Shown one piece after another: positions 51,984 through 61,045 of a DNA stretch of 64,000 nt. The notes beneath the pieces are model-generated. The model did no database searches. It worked only from the letters and a program-made list of their open reading frames with translations, and had not been told where the DNA came from. Numbering within the stretch: the first letter of the stretch is position 1; the number at the start of each line of letters is the position of its first letter. The DNA comes from Heracleum sosnowskyi (taxonomy: Eukaryota; Streptophyta; Magnoliopsida; Apiales; Apiaceae): assembly GCA_030848705.1 (NCBI GenBank), contig CM061237.1, positions 83,757,910 to 83,821,909 of the forward strand, given 5' to 3'. Both the position numbers and the translations under genes were made by a program.

Positions 51984-53329
51984 TAGAATATGCCACAGAA
52001 ATCAGAGTTTATGCTTCAAGAAAGTGTTCGAAAAAAAATGATGCAGAAAAGTGTTTGTGAAAATGTGTAAGTGAAACTATGTTGTGAATAGAGTAAGTCT
52101 GTAAAAGATTTGAATGAATATGTGTATTGTATATTAATACAAAAAGAAAGAATACACAACTGTCTTACTCCGTGAATCGTGTGAGTGGGACACGTGGCAC
52201 ATATACAATGACTGACAGCAGTAAATGGCAGTTTCCAATGCGCATGCGCAGTAAAAAGAGCAATAATTACTGCCTATTACACTTTCCTAGACACTCAACC
52301 TCTCTCCTCTGTTTAATACATTTTTGAACAACTGTCTAATCATGCTCTTTTGAATTTTCAAAACAAATGTCTTTTCTCAAAATCATAATATGTCTGAAAC
52401 AAAGAAATTTATTTTAATCATCAGAGATTAAAATTAAATTACCTCGGCGTAGAGTACACAGTTCATCAGTTTTTATCAATTCTCCTCCTTCATTAATAAT
52501 CTCTTTTCTCTAAGTGCACAGTTGTGAGAAATTGTGTGTGAATAGCAGAGTTTACTGAATATAAATATTTAGATCATCTCAAAGTGCATAAAATCCACAA
52601 AATAAATCAGTAAAAACCGGTTGCCCAAACTCTCATTTATAAACAAAATCTGATATTGTCTAAACTCTGTACGTATAAATTTATTATTTTCACCCCATTC
52701 GATTTTTTTATTATTATTATTATTATTTTTCCAGTAATCAGTGGTTGGCACTAGTCACCAAAAATCAAAAATTTTAGCCCTTATTTCATACAATAAGTTC
52801 ATGGGTCTTCCTAGGCACAACTTGATCTCAAAGGAATTTGTGCATATTTTTGCATCTTATGATTTGAGGGTGAAATATGAGCAACTAATTATCAGAGTTT
52901 AGACTTTCATCAGTTAATACAATTAATTTATGAGAGAAAGTGCAAACAGCTAATACAGACTCAGTGTATAGGATCAATAAACTAAGAGATGCTATAAATA
53001 TAGAGACAATATCATGCTGTGTAAAATTTCTGCACACATTTGAGATCAGAATTTATATCACTCAGAAGAATTCATGATTACTTACTGAGAATCATGCTTC
53101 ATACAATTTTCTTCATCGGTCCATATGTTTCAGACAAAATCACAATCAGAGTTTAACATCAGAGTTTAGCATCAGAGTATAACTGACAGAGTATGACTGA
53201 CAGAGTTTAACATTATGACAGAGTATGACTTCAGAATTTTGACAAACTGGTATGAATGACAGTTAACATATGCAAAGAATCATGAGCAACAAATCACAGA
53301 ATGAGAAATTTTGAGTCTAACCAATTTCT
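51984..53329 (-). other. Copia-3 spacer between pol and extra ORF
   Basis: 1.35 kb, AT-rich, with no coding frame. The segment 53150-53235 repeats CAGAGT(T/A)TAAC/ATGAC six times in 80 bases, the densest cluster of the octamer found throughout the element. It could hold a subgenomic promoter or acceptor for the extra ORF; nothing specific can be shown. Confidence 0.5.
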
Positions 53330-56101
53330 CTAGTCAAAACCAGAGATCATTCCAAGTTCATTTACTAGTCTTGTAAAGGTAGCTTCACTCAAAGGCTTGG
53401 TGAAGATATCTGCAAGCTGTTGTTCTGTAGACACAAAATGAAGCTCAATATCTCCTTCCTCCACATGTTCCCTGATAAAATGATACCTTATGCTGATGTG
53501 CTTGGTCATGGAATGTTGTACTGGATTACCTGTCATAACAATAGCACTGTGATTATCACAGAAAATAGGTATTTTAGAGTACCTTAAACCATAATCCAGC
53601 AATTGATTCTTCATCCACAAAATCTGTGCACAATAGCTACCAGCAGCAATATACTCTGCTTCTGCTGTGGATGTGGAAATCGACTTTTGTTTCTTGCTGT
53701 ACCAAGAAACTAATCTGTCACCTAAAAATTGACAACTTCCACTTGTGCTCTTTCTATCAATCTTACAGCCTGCAAAATCTGCATCAGAGTAACCAATTAA
53801 TTTAAACTCTGATTCTCTAGGATACCACAAACCAAGAGTTATGGTTCCTTTGAGATATTTGAAAATTCTCTTCACAACTGTTAGATGAGGCTCTCTGGGA
53901 TCTGCTTGAAATCTTGCACAAAGACATGTTGCATACATGATGTCAGGTCTACTTGCAGTAAGATAAAGAAGAGACCCTATCATCCCTCTGTAGTTTGTCA
54001 TATCTACTGAGGCTCCTGTGTCTTTGTCTAGCTTTGTTGCAGTAGCCATAGGAGTTATTGGAGATGAACTATCAAGCATACCAAATTTCTTGAGAAGATT
54101 TCTGGTATATTTTGCTTGATTGATAAAAATCCCATCATCTGTTTGCTTTACTTGTAAGCCTAGAAAATAACTAAGCTCTCCCATCATGCTCATTTGGTAT
54201 CTCGACTGCATAAGCTTTGCAAACTTCTTACAGAGTTTGTCATTTGTAGACCCAAAAATTATATCATCCACATAGATTTGAACTAACAGCAGATCATTAC
54301 CAGTATTGAAATAGAACAAGGTTTTATCAATTGTACCTCTAGTGAACCCACTTTCTAAAAGCAATTGAGCCAGAGTTTCATACCATGCTCTAGGTGCTTG
54401 CTTTAGTCCATAAAGAGCTTTGTCAAGCCTGTAGACATAATCTGGATGTTTGGGATCCACAAATCTAGGTGGTTGTTCAACAAACACTTCTTCTTCAAGT
54501 TTCTCATTGAGAAAAGCACTTTTTACATCCATCTGAAAGACTTTAAACTTCTTGTGAGCAGCATATGCTAGAAAAATCCTTATGGCCTCCAATCTTGCAA
54601 CCGGAGCAAAGGTTTCATCATAGTCAATTCCTTCCTGCTGTGAATAGCCTTTAGCCACAAGTCTAGCTTTATTCCTTTTAATCACTCCATCACTGTCTGT
54701 TTTGTTTCTGAAAACCCACTTTGTACCAACAATAGATCTGTTTTTAGGTCTTGGTACAAGAGTCCATACTTCATTCCTTTCAAATTCATTTAACTCTTCC
54801 TGCATAGCTGTTATCCAGTTTGCATCTTGAAGAGCTTCTTCCACTTTCTTGGGCTCAGTTTGAGACAAGAATGCATGAAACAGACATTCATTAGTTGTAG
54901 CACTTCTAGTTCTCACACTAGCTTCTGGATCTCCAATTATCAAGTCAGGTGTGTGAGCTTGTGTCCACCTTCTTGCTGTAGGTAATTGGCTTCTATTTTC
55001 ATTAGATCCTCCCCCTTGATCCATGTTTTCCTGATCTTCTTCTTGACCATTTGCATTCTTTGAGGCTCCCCCTGAATTGAACTGCTCAGAGTTTGGATTT
55101 TCAGTGTATGACTCAGAGTTTGGGATAGATTCTTCAGCTGACTCATTTTCAGAATTTGAGTCATCATTTTGAGATGTTGCTGAAGTATCTTCACGCTCCC
55201 CCTCAACTGGTTCTCTATTTTGTTCTGTCAGAGAAACTCCCTCAGTGTTTACCAGTAGAGGTTCAGAGTATGCTTCATCAGAGTTTGTTGGATTTGCTTC
55301 ATCAGAGTTTAGATTGATATTTTCAAAGCGAAGTTGATCATGATATTCTTCATCTTCTATTCCAGTTATTTTCTTGTCATCAAATGACACATGTGTTGAT
55401 TCCATGATCACTTTAGTTCTCAGATTGTAGACTCTGAATGCTTTAGTTGACAGCGGGTATCCAACAAAAATTCCTTCATCAGCTTTTAAGTCAAACTTGG
55501 TCAACTGTTCAGGATGAGTTTTCAGCACAAAGCATTTGCATCCAAAAATATGAAAATATTTCAAATTTGGCTTCTTTTCTTTCACCATCTCATATGGTGT
55601 TTTCCCATGCCTGTTGATCAGTGTTGCATTTTGAGTAAAACAAGCAGTTTGAACAGCTTCTGCCCAGAAATAAGTTGGCAATTTTGCTTCTTCAAGCATT
55701 GTTCTGGCAGCTTCGATTAAGGTTCTGTTCTTTCTTTTAACTACACCATTTTGCTGTGGAGTCCCTGGTGCAGAAAATTCTTTCTTCACTCCTCTTTCTT
55801 TGCAAAATTCTTCCATTATTGCATTTCTGAATTCAGTACCATTATCACTCCTGATAATTTTCACTTTATACTGTGATCCTTTGTCCAGTAGCTTTACATG
55901 ATCCATCAGAATTAAAGCAGTTTCATCCTTTTTTGCTAAGAAATACACCCAAGTGTACCTAGTGTACTCATCAACAATGACAAGAGCATATTTCTTTCTG
56001 CCAAGAGACATTATATTGACTGGACCAAATAGATCAACATGAAGAAGATGATAAGGATCCACAACTGAAGTTTCAGACTTACTCTTGAAAGATGACTTCC
56101 T
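53330..56101 (-). CDS. pol: Copia-3 integrase core, reverse transcriptase and RNase H
   Basis: One open frame of about 920 codons from after the TAA at 56102 to 53330. Integrase: HVDLFGPVNIMSLGRKKYAL (first Asp), RSDNGTEFRN, GTPQQNGVVKRKNRT (Glu replaced by Lys in the usual VVERKN motif, so the catalytic Glu appears lost). Reverse transcriptase: WVFRNKTDSDGVIKRNKARL, QMDVKSAFLNEKL, ALYGLKQAPRAWYE, catalytic YVDDIIFGSTND. RNase H: GYSDADFAGCKIDRKSTSG, STAEAEYIAAG, FCDNHSAIVM. The Ser/Asn/Glu-rich linker is full of the NSE/NSD codons that contain the AACTCTG motif. Confidence 0.9.
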   Translation of the reverse strand, partial: RKSSFKSKSETSVVDPYHLLHVDLFGPVNIMSLGRKKYALVIVDEYTRYTWVYFLAKKDETALILMDHVKLLDKGSQYKVKIIRSDNGTEFRNAIMEEFCKERGVKKEFSAPGTPQQNGVVKRKNRTLIEAARTMLEEAKLPTYFWAEAVQTACFTQNATLINRHGKTPYEMVKEKKPNLKYFHIFGCKCFVLKTHPEQLTKFDLKADEGIFVGYPLSTKAFRVYNLRTKVIMESTHVSFDDKKITGIEDEEYHDQLRFENINLNSDEANPTNSDEAYSEPLLVNTEGVSLTEQNREPVEGEREDTSATSQNDDSNSENESAEESIPNSESYTENPNSEQFNSGGASKNANGQEEDQENMDQGGGSNENRSQLPTARRWTQAHTPDLIIGDPEASVRTRSATTNECLFHAFLSQTEPKKVEEALQDANWITAMQEELNEFERNEVWTLVPRPKNRSIVGTKWVFRNKTDSDGVIKRNKARLVAKGYSQQEGIDYDETFAPVARLEAIRIFLAYAAHKKFKVFQMDVKSAFLNEKLEEEVFVEQPPRFVDPKHPDYVYRLDKALYGLKQAPRAWYETLAQLLLESGFTRGTIDKTLFYFNTGNDLLLVQIYVDDIIFGSTNDKLCKKFAKLMQSRYQMSMMGELSYFLGLQVKQTDDGIFINQAKYTRNLLKKFGMLDSSSPITPMATATKLDKDTGASVDMTNYRGMIGSLLYLTASRPDIMYATCLCARFQADPREPHLTVVKRIFKYLKGTITLGLWYPRESEFKLIGYSDADFAGCKIDRKSTSGSCQFLGDRLVSWYSKKQKSISTSTAEAEYIAAGSYCAQILWMKNQLLDYGLRYSKIPIFCDNHSAIVMTGNPVQHSMTKHISIRYHFIREHVEEGDIELHFVSTEQQLADIFTKPLSEATFTRLVNELGMISGFD

Positions 56102-56647
56102 TTACTTGGCCTTTTGACAAGAATCACACAGACCATCTAAGCTGAGTATTGACTTTGGAAGTCCCCTTACAAGATCTTTTCGAATTAGCTCATTGATGTT
56201 GTTCAAGTTTAGGTGAGAGAGCTTCTTATGCCATTTCCAACTCTCTTCATTTGACATTTTTGTAGACAGACACACAGCTTTTCCTTCAGAGTTTGTTACC
56301 AAACTTGCTTCATAGATATTGTTACGTCTGTGTCCAACTAGAACAACTTTCCCTGTAGATTTACAAACAACCTCACAGTATTCAGGTTGAAAATCTACAT
56401 GATATCCTCTGTCACAGATTTGACTCACAGATAGCAGATCATGCTTGAGTCCTGGGACAAGAGCTACATTTGTGATGATGACACTTCCAAGATTGATATT
56501 GCCATATCCCATAGTACGTCATATGTTGCCATCTCCATAGGAAACTTTTGGGCCAGCCTTCTCCTCATAGTCTGATAGCAGGGCTTTATTTCCAGTCATG
56601 TGTCCTGAACATCCACTGTCCAAGATGAGGGTACTTTCCCTTATGCC
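56102..56647 (-). pseudogene. Copia-3 protease and GAG-pre-integrase
   Basis: It begins at the AG|GG junction 56648/56647 with LILDSGCSGHMTGN (active-site DSG), and continues LKHDLLSVSQICDRGYHV and WKWHKKLSHLNLNNINEL...CDSCQKAK, the HHCC zinc region. Two in-frame stops break it: a TGA near 56520 and the TAA at 56102-56104, after which the frame resumes into the integrase core. Confidence 0.87.
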
Positions 56648-56663
56648 CTGCAATCACAAACAA

Positions 56664-57402
56664 TTACAAAGAGTTAGATTTAAGGATCCAGACTTGCTTG
56701 GATCCTTTGGCTTTCTTAACATAGTTAGCTTTTGCAGCGGAAAAACTTTCAACAGAGTTTGAGCTAACTGTGTCAGACTTTACACTTGCAGAGTTTGCTC
56801 TCACCCATTTCAAGTTGGGTTTTAACTCATAATAGTTGTGATAAATGGCATGATAGCTCTTACAAGTATAAATGGAATGCCAAGTGCTCCCACAGTGTGT
56901 GCATAAAGTCTGTGGTCTAACCCTAACAAAATCATTCTTCACTCCAGACTTGGAGGGTAAAGAATTAATATCTTTGTTTTTCGTGCAGAAACTTGCCAGA
57001 TGGTTAGTACTACCACAACTATGACATGTCTTTCTAGGAGCATCAGAATTAGGCAGATAATCATTTCTTTTATTAATGCCTACTTTTCCATTCCTACTCT
57101 TTCTGGACACTTTCTGTTTTTCAACAAACTTTACCTCTTTGAGCTTATACTTGAATTGTTTCTCTGTCATTAAACCAACATTCACCTGTTTAACACAAGT
57201 TTTTACTGATTCTTTAACAGCTTCTGTTTCAAGTACAGAGGTTTGCTTACTTGATTCAGAGACAAATTTCACAGGTTTAAGTTGTGGTTTAACTTTAACT
57301 TTATCTTTAAACCTAAGTTCATCTTTTTCACAGTAACCTAACCCAACTGTATCTGTTTGAAAAACTTGATGTGTGTCTGAAAGGCATATGTCTAGTCCTA
57401 TT
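56664..57402 (-). pseudogene. Copia-3 C-terminal gag segment, truncated by insertion
   Basis: Open from the Copia-4 junction to a TAA at 56664. It holds RKTCHSCGSTNHLASFCTKN and TLCTHCGSTWHSIYTC knuckle-like motifs and a Lys-rich tail ending QVWILKSNSL, the counterpart of 831-1373 in Copia-1. A branch-like CTAAC and the acceptor TTGCAG|GGC follow within 30 bases, as in the other two elements. The 5' half of gag is not in the window. Confidence 0.8.
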
Positions 57403-58685
57403 TGTAACCACCGAGGATTCTACTCAACTTTAATTAAGATGTAATAAGTAAATAATAAAAATCAATTGTCACAGGAATCTCAGAAGGTTATATCTGTCAA
57501 AGATTGAAGATTAAAGTCATCTACAGACTTGAAGTGATTCTACATTGAAAGAAGCTCAATTTATTGATCAAGCCTCAATGAAGTATTCAAGCTCAGTGGA
57601 TTTATTAAAGTGACAGAGATTTCAAGTGGTGACAGAAAAAGATACTGATTACGAAGTTCTTGAATGAGAAGGTAGTGAATCACTGCTTAAAGTTAAATAG
57701 ATAAAGAACAGACATTGTCGTTAGTCACTCATGAACCAGACAGTACATTGAGTGTCAACGTACTATTGTGTTTGTTATTTATCTAATTTTTAAGTGATTC
57801 TGGAATTAATTGAGAAGTCAACTAATTCTATTTATTCTCTTATAAATAATTAATATTATTAAGTATATTATTTATTAAATTAATTCTGCAAAGAATTAAT
57901 TTAATACATAATTTATTTAGTTAATTATTTAAATTAGAATATTTATGAACTAGGAAGACTTAGATTTTGCACTAGGAAGACTTATTTTTTAAACTAGGAA
58001 GACTCACAAGTGAGTCTTCCCGATTGTCTTCCTAAGCCAAAGTCTAAGTTTTCCCGAATGTCTTCTTAATACAATGCTTGTTTTCCCGATTGTCTTCCAA
58101 GACAAAAAGGAATGTTTTCCAGCAAGTCTTCCATATACATTCTGCAAGTGGTTTGGCGCGTGGAAAGTGTGTACAAGTGATTTGTATAAATGCAAGGCTA
58201 TCAGTTGACAAAAGAAATGAATTCATACAGAAGCAAAAAGAGACAGCAACAAATATTTCATTCTCTCTGTCTTTACTTCTCTCAACTGTCAAGCTACAAA
58301 ATTCTGCAGGAGTATTAATTCTTGATTGTTCTTCAACATTTAATTCATAAGAATTGTATCTCTTGTACTACTTTGACTTTCTAGCGGATCATAATCCCTA
58401 GATTTTATATCGAACTACTTTTTAGTATTCGATCCTTTTTATTACAAAAATAGATAAATTCATGTCGAATTTATTCTAGATTTGTTTTATTAAGTTCTTT
58501 GTAATCAGTGATCAAAGTTGTAACACTCCTCAAGTTTAATAGAGTTTCTATTTAACTTGAATATTGTTTCAGTTTTTATTCCGCATTAATTTGTTCTAAA
58601 TTGTTTAATCTTAAACGAACAAATTTCGATAAAACGGTATAGTTTGTATTCAACCCCCCTTCTACAAACTTATCAGGACCTAACA
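57403..58685 (+). repeat. Copia-4 5' LTR, about 1.28 kb
   Basis: It ends GGACCTAACA two bases before the primer site and has GTATTCAACCCCCCTTCTACAA near its 3' end, the inverse of the block in the Copia-1 LTR. The U3 part has eight GAAGAC/GTCTTC cores in 57950-58130, as AACTAGGAAGACT (three) and TTTTCCCGATTGTCTTCC variants (three). GTATAAATGC at about 58180 is a TATA-type box. The 5' boundary is less sure than the 3' boundary. Confidence 0.75.
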
Positions 58686-58687
58686 AT

Positions 58688-58700
58688 TGGTATCAGAGCC
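58688..58700 (+). promoter_or_regulatory. Copia-4 primer-binding site
   Basis: TGGTATCAGAGCC, complementary to initiator Met tRNA, two bases after the LTR end. Confidence 0.93.
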
Positions 58701-58787
58701 TTTTGATTGATATACTAATCAAAGATCCAATTGTTTGAGATTTTTTTTCTTAACTCTGAAATTTTTATTTTTCTAAAAATCTCAAAA

Positions 58788-61028
58788 ATGTCTACAACTC
58801 AGAAAGTTGGTACTGTCAAAATCCCAATGTTCAGCAAGGAGCATTATTCTATGTGGAAGAAGAAAATGCTCCTATTTCTTAAGGTTACAAATCCTAAATA
58901 CATTGATGTGCTGAAGAAAGGTCCCAAACTCTCTATGATTATTGAGGAAGAGATAACAGTGGATAACGTTGTTACTAGGCCTGCTAGTATGTACCCTAAA
59001 GATCCCAAGGAGTACACTCCTGATGAGAAAGAGGATGTTACCTTGGATTCATGTCTTCAGTTGATCCTTATTGAGAGCCTTGATCCTATCATGCATAATC
59101 ATGTCCTAAATTGTGAAACTGCCAAACATATTTGGGGAACCATAGAGATAATCAATGAGGGGACATAAGAAGTTAGGGAGAATATGCTGGAAATTCTCAC
59201 CTCACAATATGAGCATTTTAGATCAAACCCTGGTGAAGGTATCTCTCAGGTTTTTGAGAGATACAATAAATTAATCAATGATCTGAATCTCAATGGGAAG
59301 CACTACACCAACAAGGAGATTAACAAGAAGTTCCTTCTTACACTTCCACCTCATTTGGAGCACAAAATATCTGCCATTAGAGAAGCAAGAGATATGAATG
59401 AGATTGCTTTGGAGAGATTGTATGGTGTTCTCAAGACCTATGAGCTGGAGCAGATTCAACAAAGGGAGCTGTATGGAACTGGGAAGATTGTTAGTACTTC
59501 TACTGCACTGGCTGCTGAAGTCCCACAGAAACTGGAAGTGAAGGCTGTTCAACCTTCCAGTTCTCACATGAATGTTATTGATGCTGAATATGGATTAACA
59601 TCCATTGATCAATCTGGTGGTGACTTCTATTCTTTAGAAGAACTTGATCAGCTGGAGGATGGTGACTTGGCTTTGATAGTCAGGAAATTTGGGAAGTTTA
59701 GATTCAAGAGGAATCCCAATCTTAAGTTCAGACCCAGATTTCAGAGAGGTGGATCTTCCTCTTCAAGTGGCACAAGGGGTGGCTACAAAACTGGAACTGT
59801 GGAAAGGAGCACAATCAGATGCTACAATTGCAATGAGTTGGGTCACTTTGCTACTGAGTGCAGGAAGCCAAAGCAAGTGACCAGAAACACATTTGATTCT
59901 AGCAAGAAGAACAAGATTGGGAAAGCATATGTTGCTGAGGGAAAGAGTTGGGATGACACTGACAGTGATGAAGAAGCAGGTGAGATGGGGAACCTTGCTT
60001 TAATGGCTAAAGAGGAAAGCACTTCATCCAGATACATGTCAGAGGTAACCTTTACTGACGCTGAAATGATTTATCATCTTGGTGGCACCATAAGTTGTGC
60101 ACGCACTGAAAATGATAGAATAAATCTTTTAAACACAAATCTTGAAAAGGAATTAAAAGAATTGAAACTTGTGCATGTTAATCAGGATGAACTTACTGAG
60201 AAAATTGCTTTTCTTGAGAATAGGGTTAAATGTTATATTCAACTGGAAACCATTCTCAAAGATCAGATTAGTGAGCTTAAAACCAAAGCTAATGCCTATT
60301 ACAACTCTTGTAAAACGGCTAAAGAAATTTTCAATAAACAAGCTATTGGTAATCATGTCAGTATAGGTTATGATTATAATGAGGCTATTGGATTGCTTGG
60401 TATTAATACACCTTGTAGAGTCAGAGAAGAAGGAAAGGTTGTTCCTTATGTACTTAAGGGTATTGAAACACCCTTCTGTAAAGAATCCATAGCAGATCCT
60501 ATGAATGAATACTCTATAATCATTGCTGAAGAGATTCGTGAAGAAGATATGGCTTTGGAAGTTGAACAGTCCAAAAAGTGTATATCTGATATTCCAGTCA
60601 AAGTTGCTACAACTGAAAAGACTAAATCAGATATCCATAAGTTGGATCAAAACAACTGTAAATCTAACATGCCTGCTGTTAACTCTTCTCATAAAGCATG
60701 TGGTGTGAGTAATTGCATGTCTTGTGCTTTTAATGTTATGTATGCTTTCTTTAATAAAAAGCATGTATCTAGTGATAAGACTGCACCACGTCAACATGTT
60801 AATAATAAGAAGCATGTTAAAGCAAAGACTACTAGTCCTCCTCAGACTAAAGTGGATTCATTTATCCCTAAGCCTACTCAGAAATGTGTTAAGGCTGTCT
60901 ATAAATGGAAACGCTCTTATGTGAAAAAGGATGAAGTAGTTTTAATTAGAAATGTTGTTTTGCCTGACAAAGGCCAGTTCTTTAAGTATGCCGGACCCAA
61001 TCAATTTTGGGCTCCGAGGAAGGACTAA
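58788..61028 (+). pseudogene. gag: Copia-4 gag with one nonsense codon
   Basis: It begins at ATG 58788 (MSTTQKVGTVKIPMFSKEHY). A TAA at 59166-59168 interrupts after 126 codons, and the same frame then runs to 61028. The UBN2-type capsid spans both parts (SQYEHFRSNPGEGISQVFER, ERLYGVLKTYELEQI), with a CCHC knuckle CYNCNELGHFATEC near 59820 and a coiled-coil region at about 60060-60340. The last 170 codons include CGVSNCMSC and a basic tail ending FWAPRKD. Donor-like GAG|GTAACC in phase 0 is at 60044/60045. The stop at 61026-61028 lies 17 bases before the acceptor. Confidence 0.85.
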
Positions 61029-61045
61029 TCAATCTGATATTGTAG
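60045..61045 (+). other. Candidate intron joining gag to protease in Copia-4
   Basis: GAG|GTAACC to ATTGTAG|GGAG, 1001 bases, both ends phase 0. The branch-like CTAAT at 61025-61029 contains the gag stop. Unspliced RNA ends gag at 61028, and the protease frame is closed by the TAG of the acceptor itself, so gag-pol fusion appears to need splicing. It is homologous in position and phase to 811-1818 in Copia-1. Confidence 0.58.

Larger units (their letters stand above)
47761..57402 (-). mobile_element. Copia-3: Sirevirus-like element with a large extra ORF, cut in gag
   Basis: 3' LTR (47761-48255), polypurine tract, a 1193-codon ORF, a 1.35-kb spacer, then reverse transcriptase/RNase H/integrase, protease and the C-terminal gag region on the minus strand. 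The gag frame stays open to 57403, where plus-strand Copia-4 begins. The 5' LTR and capsid half must lie beyond 64000. An additional ORF between pol and 3' LTR is the arrangement of env-like Sireviruses. Nonsense codons at 56102 and near 56511 disable pol. The octamer CAGAGTTT/AAACTCTG is repeated all along this element. Confidence 0.9.

Noticed and set aside
58078..58350. 90-codon plus frame in the Copia-4 LTR
   Set aside because: It lies across U3 repeats and the TATA region of the LTR; no similarity to a protein domain.
3120..58700. tRNA genes at TGGTATCAGAGC sites (3120, 13915, 58688)
   Set aside because: These are 12-14 base primer-binding sites beside LTRs; no cloverleaf surrounds them.
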